Positions 24,582 through 38,662 are shown, counted from the stretch's first letter. The stretch is DNA of 54,390 bases from Aquabacterium sp. (GCF_030652515.1 NZ_JAUSAR010000069.1:1-54390); one strand, 5' to 3'. The notes: generated by a model from the letters alone, not told the origin. A program made the numbers and translations.

Positions 24582-26561
24582 GTGATCACCTTGCCCGCCT
24601 GGCCCATGGCGATCACGCCGCACCGCGAGCCCCTGGCCCGCCCCGGCCCGCGCTGGGGCGCCTACCCCGAGCGACCCGACGACGCTGAGCCACGCCTGCG
24701 CGGCACCCTGCCCCACGCTTGGCTGCCCACCTGGTTGCCCGCCCCCTGGCGCCTGGCTTGGTGCCACCCCTGGTTGCGCCAGGTTCGGCAACTGTCGGCC
24801 CACACACCGCTTGACCTGAACGCCTGCCGCCAGGCCCTGAGGCGCGAAGGCTTCACCCCCGACAACGTGGCCCTGGCCCTGGCCCACGTGCTGCGCGCCA
24901 CCGAGCAGACACTGGGCCTGCGCCTGCACGACACCCAGTTGCTGGCCGCCACCTTGATGCTGGACCAGCAACTGGTGGAGATGGCCACCGGCGAGGGCAA
25001 GACCCTGGCCATGGCCACCGCCGCCGCCGTGGCCGCACTCGCGGGCATCCCCGTCCACCTGGTCACCGCCAACGACTACCTGGCCGAACGCGATGCGCAA
25101 ACGCTGGCGCCGCTGTTCGGCGCGCTGGGCATCTCGGTGGCGCACATCGCGCCAGCCATGTCTTCCGACCAGCGCCGCCCGGTCTATGCGCAAGACGTGG
25201 TCTACGCCACCGCCAAGGAAGTCGCTTTCGACTACCTGCGCGATGGCCTGTCCACCCCACAAGGCGCCCCGCCATTGCTCCGCGGCCTGAGCCTGGCCCT
25301 GATCGACGAAGCCGACAGCATCCTGCTGGACGAGGCCAGCGTGCCGCTGATCATCTCGGTCACGCAGCAAGGCCAGGCCGCGCAGCAGGCACACCGGCGC
25401 GCCGTGTGGTGGCAGGCCCTGCACCTGGCCCGGCGCCTGCGCCACGATGGCGACTACACGGTCGACACCGGCCGCCACAGCGCCGCCCTGACGCCCGCAG
25501 GCGAGCAGCACATCGCCGGCCCGGCCGAAGCCCTGGGCGGGGTGTGGCGTCGCCCGCGTTTGCGCCGCGACCTGCTGGGCCTGGCCGTCACCGCCTTGCA
25601 CGCGCTCCACCGCGACCAGCACTACCTGGTCCGCGAGGGCAAGGTGGAGCTGCTGGACACACTCACCGGCCGTGTCGCCGTGGGCCGCGTGTGGTCGCAA
25701 GGCCTGCACACGCTGATCGAGTTGAAGGAAGGGTGCACACCCAGCGCGCCCACCGAAACCCTGGCGCAGATCACCTTCCAGCGCTTCTTCAAACGCTACT
25801 GGCGATTGGGCGGCCTGAGCGGCACCCTGGTTGAAGCGCGCGCCGAGTTGCGCGGCCTGTACGACCTGGACGTGGTGCGGGTGCCCGAGCGCCTGCCCAG
25901 CCAGCGGCAGACCTGGCCCACCCTCGTCTTTGCCACGCCCGATCAGCGCTGGCGCGCCATCGCCGAGCGTGCCCAGGAGATGCAAGCCCATGGCCGCCCC
26001 CTGCTCATCGGCACCGACTCGGTGCACGACTCCGAGCAACTGTCACAGCACCTGCAGCAAGCTGGCATCGCGCACACCGTGCTCAATGCCCGGCAGGACC
26101 AGCACGAGGCCGACATCGTGGCGCAGGCCGGACAAGCCGGGCACGTGACGGTGGCCACGCGCATGGCCGGCCGGGGCACCGACATCAGCCTGAATGAACG
26201 GGCTTTGGCCGCGGGCGGCTTGCACGTCATCCACTGCCAACGCAACGAGTCAAAACGCATGGACCGGCAGCTGGTGGGCCGTTGCGCGCGCCAAGGGCAA
26301 GCAGGCAGCACAGAAGCGTGGATTTGTGCCGCCATTTCGAATGACCCCGCCACCCCTTCTGAACCTAAGCTAACACGATGTATTCAATCCGCCGTCGTGC
26401 ACCGTTCAACCCCATCAGCGTGGTGCTGGTGGCACCTGCGCCTGCCCCAGTGGCTGGAAGAGCAGCGGCAGGCGGCATTGCGGCGACAACTGCTCGATCA
26501 AGACCGGCAATGGGCTCAACAACACCGTCTCGCCCGGCAAAGCCGTGGGCCTTCTGTCTAG
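24582..26561 (+). CDS. Shortened SecA-like translocation ATPase
   Basis: 659 aa. All SecA motor motifs are present: Walker A ATGEGKT (135-141), TANDYLAERD, DEAD box D242-E-A-D245 in LALIDEADSILLDEASVPLIIS-type context, GRVWSQGLHTLIELKEG, the ITFQRFF..LGGLSGT block, TRMAGRGTDI (526-535) and QLVGRCARQG (563-572). The helical scaffold/wing domain and zinc-binding tail that follow in canonical SecA (about 900 aa) are missing; after residue 580 there is a divergent stretch, then a basic/Gln-rich helix (LPQWLEEQRQAALRRQLL). It is therefore a paralogue, not the housekeeping SecA, and probably powers export of the giant protein encoded downstream. Starts at GTG, 2 bp after the previous stop (ATG 24606 is possible). 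Its 3' end overlaps the next gene. Confidence 0.85.
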   Translation: MITLPAWPMAITPHREPLARPGPRWGAYPERPDDAEPRLRGTLPHAWLPTWLPAPWRLAWCHPWLRQVRQLSAHTPLDLNACRQALRREGFTPDNVALALAHVLRATEQTLGLRLHDTQLLAATLMLDQQLVEMATGEGKTLAMATAAAVAALAGIPVHLVTANDYLAERDAQTLAPLFGALGISVAHIAPAMSSDQRRPVYAQDVVYATAKEVAFDYLRDGLSTPQGAPPLLRGLSLALIDEADSILLDEASVPLIISVTQQGQAAQQAHRRAVWWQALHLARRLRHDGDYTVDTGRHSAALTPAGEQHIAGPAEALGGVWRRPRLRRDLLGLAVTALHALHRDQHYLVREGKVELLDTLTGRVAVGRVWSQGLHTLIELKEGCTPSAPTETLAQITFQRFFKRYWRLGGLSGTLVEARAELRGLYDLDVVRVPERLPSQRQTWPTLVFATPDQRWRAIAERAQEMQAHGRPLLIGTDSVHDSEQLSQHLQQAGIAHTVLNARQDQHEADIVAQAGQAGHVTVATRMAGRGTDISLNERALAAGGLHVIHCQRNESKRMDRQLVGRCARQGQAGSTEAWICAAISNDPATPSEPKLTRCIQSAVVHRSTPSAWCWWHLRLPQWLEEQRQAALRRQLLDQDRQWAQQHRLARQSRGPSV

Positions 26562-27616
26562 GCGCCCTGCTCGGCTCCGTGGGGGCCGCCACGCACGCCG
26601 CGCCACCCAAGCCCGCGGGCTGCCTGATCGAGCCCGACCAGGTGGCCGACGTGGGCTCGGCCGTCACCGGCATCATTGAGAAACTGAACGTCGCCCTGGG
26701 CGAACGCGTGCAAGCCGGCCAGACGGTGGTGGTGCTGCGCGCCGACGTGGAACGCGCCAATGCCAACGCCGCCACCTTGCGCACGCAGATGGATGCCGAG
26801 GTCAAGGCCGCCGCGGCGAACCTGGAATTGGCCCGGCAGAAAGTGGTGCGCACGCAGCAACTGGTGGCCAAGGATTTCGTCTCGCAACAAGCGCTGGACC
26901 AGGCCCAGGCCGAGCAGGAAGTGGCCGTGCAAAAGCACACCCTGGCGCGCAGCCAGCAACGCATCTATGGCCAGGAACAGGCCATGGCGCAGGCGCAACT
27001 GGGCTTGCGCACCTTGCGCAGCCCCATCAACGGCATCGTCGTGGAGCGCTACAGCAACCTCGGCGAGCGCGTGGAAGACCGCCCCGTGCTGCGCGTGGCC
27101 AACATCGATCCGCTGCGCGTGTCGCTGATGGTGCCCATCGCCCAATACGGCCAGGTCCACGTGGGCGATCGCCTGTCGATCCACCCGGAACTGCCCGGCA
27201 TCGGCGCGGTCAGCGCCCAAGTGGCCTACGTGGACAAAGTGGTGGACGCCGCCAGCAACACCTTCCGCGTGCGCCTGAGCCTGCCCAACCCCGACCACCG
27301 GCTGCCCGCCGGCCTGCGCTGCAAGGCCGACTGGCCCGTGGCGGCCAGTGGCGCGGCGCCCGCACGGCCCACGCCCAGCGTGGCACCAGCCCTGCCCGCG
27401 CACACCCCCATCCGGCCCAAGGCCGTGGCCCAGCCCACCCTGCCGCTGCACCTGCCCACGGCCACCACGCCCGCGTCGACCTGGCTGAGGATGTCCGTGG
27501 CCTTGGCGCGCGTGCCCACACACCCGGCGTCGCCGAAGACCGCATCGTTCGCAGTGAGCAAGGCCAGTCAGCCCATCAGCCTGAGATTCAGCATCGCGCT
27601 GGCCGACGCTCGCTGA
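26510..27616 (+). CDS. RND-type periplasmic adaptor (membrane fusion protein)
   Basis: 368 aa. A signal peptide (about 1-30, WAFCLGALLGSVGAATHA) leads to a classical adaptor core: DVGSAVTGIIEKLNVALGER (lipoyl half), a long alpha-hairpin (about 75-165), LRSPINGIVVERYSNLGERV (second lipoyl half) and a beta-barrel ending near residue 280. The last about 85 residues are Pro/Ala/Thr-rich and probably disordered. ATG 26510 was chosen because the signal peptide begins there; the frame is open back to 26378. It overlaps the SecA-like gene by 52 bp in another frame, so translation is likely coupled. No RND pump and no TolC-type channel gene accompanies it in this window. Confidence 0.82.
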   Translation: MGSTTPSRPAKPWAFCLGALLGSVGAATHAAPPKPAGCLIEPDQVADVGSAVTGIIEKLNVALGERVQAGQTVVVLRADVERANANAATLRTQMDAEVKAAAANLELARQKVVRTQQLVAKDFVSQQALDQAQAEQEVAVQKHTLARSQQRIYGQEQAMAQAQLGLRTLRSPINGIVVERYSNLGERVEDRPVLRVANIDPLRVSLMVPIAQYGQVHVGDRLSIHPELPGIGAVSAQVAYVDKVVDAASNTFRVRLSLPNPDHRLPAGLRCKADWPVAASGAAPARPTPSVAPALPAHTPIRPKAVAQPTLPLHLPTATTPASTWLRMSVALARVPTHPASPKTASFAVSKASQPISLRFSIALADAR

Positions 27617-27643
27617 CGCGGCCGCTCATTGAACAGGCCCGGC

Positions 27644-30600
27644 ATGCGTTCCCTGCCACCCCCACACGTTCAACGGCCCATTGCCGAGGCGATGGAGCCA
27701 CGCCTGCTGTATGCCGCCGACTTCGCGCCAGCGGCCTTCATGGGCAGCGCGGTGGCCGACACCAGCCACCAGCGCCTGATCGACACCACCGCGACTCCGA
27801 ACGCCCCAGCCACGTCGGGCACCGAGCTCGTCTTCATCGATGCCCGCGTGCCCGACCAGGCCAGCTTGCTGGCCGACCTGAACGCGCAGGCCCAGGCGGG
27901 TCGCGCCATCGAGATCGTGTTGATCGATGCGGACGAGGATGGCATCACCCGCATCACCCAGACGCTGGCCGACCGGCATGACGTGTCGGCCGTGCACCTG
28001 ATCTCGCACGGCGACAGCGGCTCGGCCCAGTTGGGCAACACCGTGCTGGATGAAGCCACGCTGGCCACGCGCGCGCACGATGTGGCCTCCTGGGGCCAGG
28101 CCCTGACCCAGGACGCCGACCTGCTGATCTACGGCTGCGACGTGGGCGCTCAAACCAATGGCCAGGCCCTGGTGCAAGGCCTGGCCGCCCTCACTGGCGC
28201 CGACGTGGCCGCCAGCGATGACCTCACCGGCGCCGCCCTGCAAGGTGGCGACTGGGTGCTCGAAGTGCAAAGCGGCCGCATCGAGGCCTTGCTGGCCCCC
28301 AGTGCCCGGGCCCAGGGCCTGTTCGAAGGCGTGCTGGCCGCCGTGCCCCTGGGCAAAGCCGATGCCGTGTGGGCCACCTCCGGCGACGGCACAGCGCAAT
28401 ACACGTATTACGACGGCGTGACCTACACCAACGGCAGCGACACCGCCAACACGGGCCAGTGGACAGTGGTGAGCACGGCCTCCTCCCCCAAGCGCGACGA
28501 GGTCATCGCGGTCGGCGTCAACACCAGCGGCACCATCACGGGCGAAGTGATCAAGGGCGGCACCAGCACCCTGATCCCCCTCACCATGGGCACCGGCACA
28601 CCCACCAACCGCCAGGGCTTCGGCGTGGCCTACGAGCAAACCAGTGGCGATGCCATGCTGGTCTGGAACGATGGCAGCAATCTGAGCTACAGCATCTACA
28701 ACGGCAGCACCTGGACGACCGCGACCACCATCGCGGGCTACACCGGCGCGGCCCCCCAGCACATGCAGCTGGTGTCCCAGCCTGGCGGCGACGGCATGGC
28801 CCTGATCATCAGCGACGCCAATGCCGACGACCACGCCATGATCTGGAACGGCAGCAGCTGGGGCCAAGCCATCACGCTGGACACCTCGGGCACCTCGGCC
28901 GCCGATCAAACGTCTATCGCAGTGGCCTTCGAGGCCCAGAGCGGTCATGCCATGGTCGCCTACGCCAAGGCCTCGGACGCCAACGTCTATTTCCGCGTCT
29001 TCGATGGCAGCGTGTGGGGCATGGAGGCCGCTGCCGGCAACTACCTGGAAGCGGCCACCCCGCAATGGCTGACGCTGGCCAGCGACCCCACCAGCAACCG
29101 CATCGCCATGGGCCTGATCAGCAGCTCGGGCACGCAAACCTTCACCTCCTTCGCCGTGTGGAACCAGGGCGGCTCGCAGAGCTGGAGCAACCGCACGGTC
29201 ACCTCCGCCCAGAACACCACCACCAACGCGCCCGCCGTGGCCGTGGCCTATGAAAGCAAGAGCGGTGACCTGCTCGCCGTGTATGGCAGCACCAGCGCCA
29301 ACACCGTCAACTACAAGACCTTGGGCAGCTCGGGCGCGTGGTCGGCCACGCAGGCCGGGCCCAATGCCGGGGGCATCGTGGGCGCCTTGCGCTTGAACAG
29401 TGATCCCACCACCAACAACATCATGCTGGGCATGCAGACCACGGGCGGCCGCCTGTCGTTTTCAGACTGGAGTGGCAGCGCCTGGCAAAGCACGCCGGTG
29501 GTGGCCACCAGCAACACTGGCAGCTCGCTCACCCCGGCTTTCGCGTGGACCTTCAAGAACCACATCGCGGGCAACACCACCAACACCTTGTGGCTGGGCG
29601 CCAACCAGGCCGACTCGGACGGCTGGGATGGCGTCAACTCGACCACCAGCACCGAAGTGCTGGCGCTGGAGAACCCCGACCTGCACTACGGCACCGGCAC
29701 CAACTCGGACGGCACCTTCTCTCATGTCCTGGACATGTCAGCGTTTGGCGCCAGTGGCCTGGACGACATCGCCTGGGTGTCCCGCGACGTGGTGTTGTCC
29801 GGCAGCCTGACCGTGCACCGAGGTGACCTGCTGTTCTCGGTGCCCAGCACCACCACCTTGACCAGCGCCAACAGTTTGCAGGCCAACCGCAATGAAGTCA
29901 TCTTGTTCAGCCCCACCGTGGCAGGCGACTATTCGGCCGGCACCTTCACCAAGGTCTTCACGCTCAACAACGCCCTGTTGGGTCTGCTCGCCTTGTCGCC
30001 CACCGCCAGCATCCGAGGCCTGGCGCTGGTGGAGGAGACCGTCAACATTGGCACCACGCAGGTGCTGGCCGGCACCTTCCTGTTCAGCGCGGGCAACGGC
30101 AACACAGCCGCCAATGACATCCTCAGCTTCAGGGTCGGCGGCGCGTCCGTGACCACCCTCATTGAAGGCGACGACATCAACCTGGACAGCTCGATCACGG
30201 GCCTGGAAGTCGTCACCAGCAGCACCCCATCGGCCAACGCATCCTTGCCCGCCGGCACCTTGCTGGTGAGCCTGGCCACGGCCGACTCTCAGGTGGCCAA
30301 CAACTACCTCAGCGTGGCACCCACCGATGTCGTGGCCCTGACCGTGTACCGCACCTCGGGCGCCAACAGCGCCATCGCCGTCGGCACCACGATTCTGCAA
30401 GGCAGCTCGGTCGGCATCACCGGCAGCATCGACAGCCTGGCCCTGACCTTGAGCATCGCCCCCGTCATCGACAGCAATGGCGGCGGCGCCACGGCCAGCA
30501 CCAGTGTCAACGAGAACACCACGGCCGTCACCACCGTGGTGGCGCAAGACGCAGACCCCTACGCCGACCTGACGTACAGCATCACCGGTGGGGCCGACGC

Positions 30601-33600
30601 GTCTCGATTCACCATCGACAGCCGCACCGGCGTGCTGCGCTTCAACACCGCCCCCGACTACGAGAACCCACAGGACAGCGACAAGAATCGCAGCTACGTG
30701 GTCACGGTGTCGGCCAGTGATGGCACCTACCGCGACAACCAGACCATCACCGTCAACGTGCTCAACGTCAACGAGGCCCCGGTGATCGTGAGCGGCGGTG
30801 GCGGCAGCACGGCCAACCTGGTCGTGCTCGACAACAACCCCGTGGCCGCCGCGGTGAACGCCAGCGACCCGGACCAGCCCGACACCCTGAGCTACACCAT
30901 CACGGGCGGCCTGGACAGCGCCATGTTCAGCCTCAATGGTGCCACCGGCGAGTTGATGTTCAACCCGGCCGTGAGCTACCAGAACCCGCAGGACTCGGAT
31001 GGCGACAACGTCTACCAGGTGGTGGTTCGGGTGCAGGACTCGCAGGGTGCCTGGGACGAACAGACCCTGAACATCTCGGTGCAGGCCTCCAACTTCGCGC
31101 CGGTCATCAACAGCAACGGCGGCCCGGGAGACGCCACCCTGGTGGTCAACGAATTCCAGACCAACGTGACCACGGTGCAGGCCACCGACGACCAGACGGC
31201 CAGTTCGCAACTCAGCTACGGCATCGCGGGTGGGGCCGACCAGGCCCTGTTCCACATTGATGCGCAAACAGGCGAGTTGCATTTCACGGCACCGCCCGAC
31301 GCCCAGGCCCCTGGCGACGTGGGCGGCATCAACCGCTACGAGGTGAAGGTGAGCGCCAGCGATGGCCAGTTGACCAGCTACCAGACCCTGACCATCGACA
31401 TCCAGCCCTACACACGCCCGGTCAACAACCTGCCGGGCAGCCTGTCGGCCACCGAAGACACGGCCAGCGCCTTGGCTGGCCTGAGCGTCACCGACCCCGA
31501 TGCGGGCAGCGCGCCCATCACCGTCACGCTCCAGGTGCAGCACGGCAGCCTGAGCGTGCGCGATGACGTGGCCTCTGGCCTGGACCCCAGCGGCATCCAA
31601 TACGATGCCGAGCGCCGCACCGTGACCCTGACCGGAAGCGTCAGCGCCATCAACGCAACCCTGGCCGATGCCACGGGCGTGCGCTACCTGTCCGACCCGG
31701 ACCACGTCGGCCAGGACACGCTGACCATGACCACCGTCGATGGCGTGAACACCGGCACCGCCCCGCCCTTGACCGTCAGCAACAGCACCACCATCACCGT
31801 GGACGCCGTCAACGATGCGCCCAAGGCCATCATTGGGCAAAGCGCCTACGCGGCCACCGAGCAAACCGACCTGGCGCTTCACAACACCGGCCTGCGGGTG
31901 GGCGATGTGGACGCGGCCACGGGCAACGTCCAGGTCAGGCTTGCGGCCGTGGACGGGCAGATCACCGTGGACCCGGGCTCCACCGGTGTGGCCGTGACCA
32001 ACTCAGGCACGAACAGCGTCATCCTGGCCGGCACCATCGATCAGATCAACGCCTTGCTGGATGGTTTGAACGACGGCACCATCCTCTACCACGTGCCTGG
32101 CGACACCCCATCGGCCACCGACACGCTGACGCTGATCATCAACGACCTGGGCAACACCGGGACGGGCGGCAATCTGGCCGCCCAATCCTCGGTCACGGTC
32201 AACATCAGCGCGGTGAACGATGCCCCCGTGGCCGTGGCCGACAGTGCGACGGTCGATGAAGACGCCGTGCTCAACGGCAGCACCGTGCTGGCCAACGACA
32301 GCGATGCCGAGAGCGATGCCTTGAGCGCCACGCTGGTGCAGGACGTGGCCCACGGCACCCTCGTCTTCAACAGCGATGGCAGCTACACCTACACGCCCAC
32401 CGCCAACTTCAACGGCACCGACTCGTTCACCTACCAGGCCAACGACGGCACGGCCGACTCCAATGTGGTCACTGTCACCATCACCGTCGATGCCGTCAAC
32501 GACGCGCCTGTGGCGGTGGACGACAGCGCTTCGGTCAACGAGGATGCCGTGCTCAATGGCAGCACCGTGCTGACCAACGACACCGACATCGACATCGAGG
32601 CCCTGACCGCCACCCTGGTCACCGGCCCCAGCCATGGCACCTTGGTGTTCAACAGCGACGGCAGCTACACCTACACGCCCACCACCAACTTCAACGGCAC
32701 CGACAGCTTCACCTACCAGGCCAACGACGGCACGGCCGACTCCAATGTGGCCACCGTCACCATCACCGTCAGTGCCGTCAACGACGCCCCCGTGGCTGTG
32801 GACGACAGCGCCTCGGTGAACGAGGACGCGGCGCTCAACGGCAGCACCGTGCTGGCCAACGACACCGACACCGACGTCGATGCCCTGACCGCCGCCCTGG
32901 TCACCGGACCCAGCCACGGCACCTTGGTGTTCAACAGCGACGGCAGCTACACCTACACGCCCACCGCCAACTTCAACGGCACCGACAGCTTCACCTACCA
33001 GGCCAACGACGGCACGGCCGACTCCAATGTGGCCACCGTCACCATCACTGTCAGTGCCATCAACGACGCCCCCCTGGCGGTGGACGACAGCGCTTCGATC
33101 AACGAAGACGCCGTGCTCAATGGCGGCACCGTGCTGGCCAACGACACCGACATCGACAGCAGTGCGCTGAGCGCCAGCCTGCTCACCGGCCCCAGCCACG
33201 GCACCCTGCTGTTCAACAGCGACGGCAGCTACACCTACACGCCCACCGCCAACTTCAACGGCACCGACAGCTTCACCTACCGGGCCAACGACGGCACGCT
33301 CAACGCCAACATGGCCACCGTGACGATCACCATCGCCCCGGTCAACGACGCCCCGGTCATCACCACCAACGCCCTGACGATCAACCAGGGCGGCACCGCC
33401 GAACCCCTGCTGCTGGTCACCGATGTGGACAACGCCAACGCCGACCTGCTGATCAGCGCCAGCGACATCGTCGGCGGGTACTTCGCCAACGCAGGCACGG
33501 GCAGCACACTCACCCAATTCACCATGGCCGAGGTGGCCGCGCACCAGGTAGTGTTCGTGCACGACGACAGCGGCCAGGCGCCCAGCTACGTGCTGTCCGC

Positions 33601-34368
33601 CACCGACGGCCTGCTCAGTGCCAGCGCGTCCACCGTGCAAGCCAGCTTCACGCTCACACCGCCGCCACCTCCACCGGTGATCTCTGCGCCGCCGACTGCG
33701 CCTCCCGCCCCGCCAGCGCCGCCCGACACCAGTGACAGTGAGAACGACGAAGCCGAAGAGCCCATCACCACGGGCATCGGCGCGGCCACCGGTGCTGCGA
33801 CCCAGTCCGCCGCGCCCATCGCCCGGCTGTCCTTCTTCGTGGACCCGAACAACCTCGCGCCCACCAACGCCGGCATCGTGGTCGTGCCACCCGCCAACCA
33901 GTACGGCGTGGACCTCAACAACCGCATCATCACCGCCAGCACCGTGGCCGCCGCCGGTGAAGATGCCTTCCGCTATTCCTGGCTGAAGGCCTTGAACACC
34001 ACCCTCAGCGACACCGAAAACCTGCGCAACAGCCTGACCGCCCTGCGCGAGCAGTTGCAGAACGACGGCCTGGAGCGGCGCCACCTGGTGGCCTCGTCCA
34101 TCGCCGTGTCCACCGGCCTGTCGGTGGGTTATGTGATCTGGCTGGTGCGCGGCGGCGCGCTCATCGGCTCCATGCTGTCGGCCATGCCCGCCTGGCAGAT
34201 GATCGACCCCTTGCCCGTGCTGGCCCGGGGCCGCGGTGGCCGCCAGGCCGATGCCGGTGAGGGCGACGACGCCTCCGTCGAGCACATCTTCGACGACGAT
34301 GGCCCCGCCCCGCCACCACGGCCTGCGCCACCACCGCCCATCACCCCCACCATCGAGGAGGCCGCGCC

Positions 34369-34372
<4 letters not shown>
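27644..34372 (+). CDS. Giant DUF4347/cadherin/VCBS-repeat protein with C-terminal membrane anchor
   Basis: 2242 aa. N-terminal MEPRLLYAAD (17-26) resembles the LEPR-XLL motif found at the start of giant exported proteins. DUF4347 follows (about 61-221, from ELVFIDARVPDQ to DWVLEVQSGRIEA). Residues about 225-700 contain repeated WNG/AVAYE-type strands, probably a propeller-like domain. Three cadherin-like domains lie at about 938-1260 and four near-identical VCBS-like repeats of 94 aa at 1522-1897. Near the C-terminus is a helix (LSDTENLRNSLTALREQLQ), a hydrophobic segment (about 2152-2185, GLSVGYVIWLVRGGALIG) and an acidic then proline-rich tail. I infer a surface or periplasm-spanning adhesin-like protein anchored at its C-terminus. 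ATG 27644 is preferred to TTG 27629. Its stop overlaps the kinase start (ATGA). Confidence 0.87.
32207..33334 (+). repeat. Four tandem 282-bp repeats in the giant gene
   Basis: Units start at 32207, 32489, 32771 and 33053, each exactly 282 bp (94 codons), encoding VCBS/cadherin-like modules with VNDAPVAVDDSAS, NGSTVLANDTD, HGTLVFNSDGSYTYTP, NFNGTDSFTYQANDGT and VATVTIT. Units 2 and 3 are the most alike at nucleotide level, which points to recent duplication or gene conversion; units 1 and 4 have drifted. Copy number may vary between strains by recombination. Confidence 0.92.
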
Positions 34373-36875
<2,503 letters not shown>

Positions 36876-36879
<4 letters not shown>

Positions 36880-38660
36880 GCCGAGACCTCGTGGCGATGA
36901 CCACGCCCTGGGACGGTGCCCTCGTGATGATGGTGGACGACGAGTCGATGATGACCGACGTCATCCAGACCCACCTGGAAGACGCGGGCTACACCCGATT
37001 CGTGGCCTGCAACGACCCGCGCGAGGCCGTTCAACTGATCCGCCAACACCAGCCCGACGTGCTGCTGCTGGACCTGATGATGCCCGGCGTGTCCGGCTTC
37101 GACGTGCTGCAGGCCGTGCGTGCCGACGAGGCCCTGCAGTACACCCCCGTCATCGTGCTGACCGCCGCCAGCGATCCGGCCACCAAGTTGCGAGCACTCG
37201 AGTTGGGCGCCACCGAGTTTCTCTCTAAACCTGTCGACTCCAGCGAGTTGGTCCTGCGGGTGCGCAACACCCTGGCGTTCAAGCGCTACCAGGACCGCCT
37301 GGCCTACGTGGACATGGTCACTGGTCTGTCCAACCGCGAGCGTTTCACGCGCCGCCTGGACGAAGCCTTGCAACACGCCCTGCCCCAGCAAACCATGCTG
37401 GGCCTGCTGCACCTGGGCTGCGAGCAGTTCCGCCAGACCCGCGAAACCCTGGGCCCGCGTGCCGCCGACGCCTTGCTGCAGAAAGTGGCCGCGCGCCTGA
37501 TCAACGTCGTCGTGCCCCCGCACGACCGCGACTCCGCTGCCCTGCATCCCGAATCCCTGGGACTGGCCCGCGTGGACAGCCAGGACTTCGCCCTGATCCT
37601 GCCCGAGATGGCCCAGGCCGAAGACGCCGCCACCCTGGCCAAGCAAGTGATCCAGGAGCTGACCGCGCCCTTTCAGATCGACGGCCACGACATCTTCCTG
37701 GTCCCGCACATCGGCATCGCCTTGGCGCCCAGCGACGGGCAGAGCGCCAACAGCCTGCTCAAAAGCGCCGACCTGGCCTGCTCCAAGGTCAAGGGCCATG
37801 GCAAGGCAGGCTACGAATTCTTCTCGGCCGAGCTGACAGCCCGCTCCATCGAGCGCCTGACCCTGACCAACCAGTTGCGCCTGGGCATCCACCGCGACGA
37901 GCTGCGCCTGCACTACCAGCCCAAGGTCTGCATGCGCACCGGCCGCATCCTGGGTGCCGAGGCCTTGATCCGCTGGCAGCACCCCGACCATGGCCTCCTG
38001 ATGCCCGGCCGCTTCGTGCCCCTGGCCGAAGAGACCGGTTTGATCGTCGAGCTGGGCGATTGGGTCACGCAAGAGGCCTGCCGCCAGATGGCGCTTTGGA
38101 AGCAACAAGGCCTGCGCGATTTGAAGGTGTCGATCAACGTGGCCAAGCCGCAGTTCGACAACGGCCACTTTCTGCAGTACCTGCAGAAAGTGCTGGCCCG
38201 CACCCAACTGCCGCCCGAATGGCTGATGGTCGAAGTGACCGAAAGCATGCTGGTCAGCGACGTGGCCTGGGCGCTCAAGCAGATGAACGATTTGCAAGGG
38301 CTGGGCGTGCGCCTGTCCATCGACGACTTCGGCACCGGCTACTCATCCCTGAGCTACCTCAAGCGTTTCCCGGCCGATGAATTGAAGATCGACCGCTCCT
38401 TCATCATCGACCTGCCCGGCCAGACGAAAGACCAGGCCATCGTGCAAACGGTGGTGTCACTGGGGCACAGCCTGGGCATGCAGGTGGTCGCGGAAGGTGT
38501 GGAAGAAGAAGACCAGCTGCGCATCCTGCAGCGCATGGGCTGCGACGTGCTGCAAGGCTTCCTGTTCAGCAAGGCCGTGCCGCCGCAAGCGTTTGAGGCC
38601 TTGATCCTGGGCTCCTCGGCCCTGGACCTGATCAGGCCGCCGGTTCCGCTGGGCGCCTGA
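36876..38660 (+). CDS. Response regulator with degenerate GGDEF and intact EAL domain
   Basis: 594 aa. Receiver domain (about 15-130; ALVMMVDDESMM, DVLLLDLMMPG with the phospho-Asp, LSKPVDSSEL). The GGDEF domain (about 145-305) has lost its signature: the position reads RVDSQDF near residue 232, so cyclase activity is unlikely. The EAL domain (about 325-575) keeps the phosphodiesterase set: E362-A-L in GAEALIRWQHP, the Asn in VSINVAKPQF, DDFGTGYSSL, KIDRSFI and EGVEEEDQ. It should hydrolyse cyclic di-GMP when the upstream kinase relays phosphate to its receiver. Start overlaps the kinase stop (ATGA). Ends 2 bp from a convergent gene. Confidence 0.92.
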
Positions 38661-38662
38661 GC

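Noticed and set aside
26330..26561. Frameshift truncating the SecA-like gene
   Set aside because: The frame continues into a basic Gln-rich helix plausible for the C-terminus and stops just inside the next gene; no alternative frame restores a SecA scaffold domain.
32207..33334. CRISPR-like direct repeats
   Set aside because: Units are 282 bp, contiguous and in frame within a protein gene; there are no spacers.
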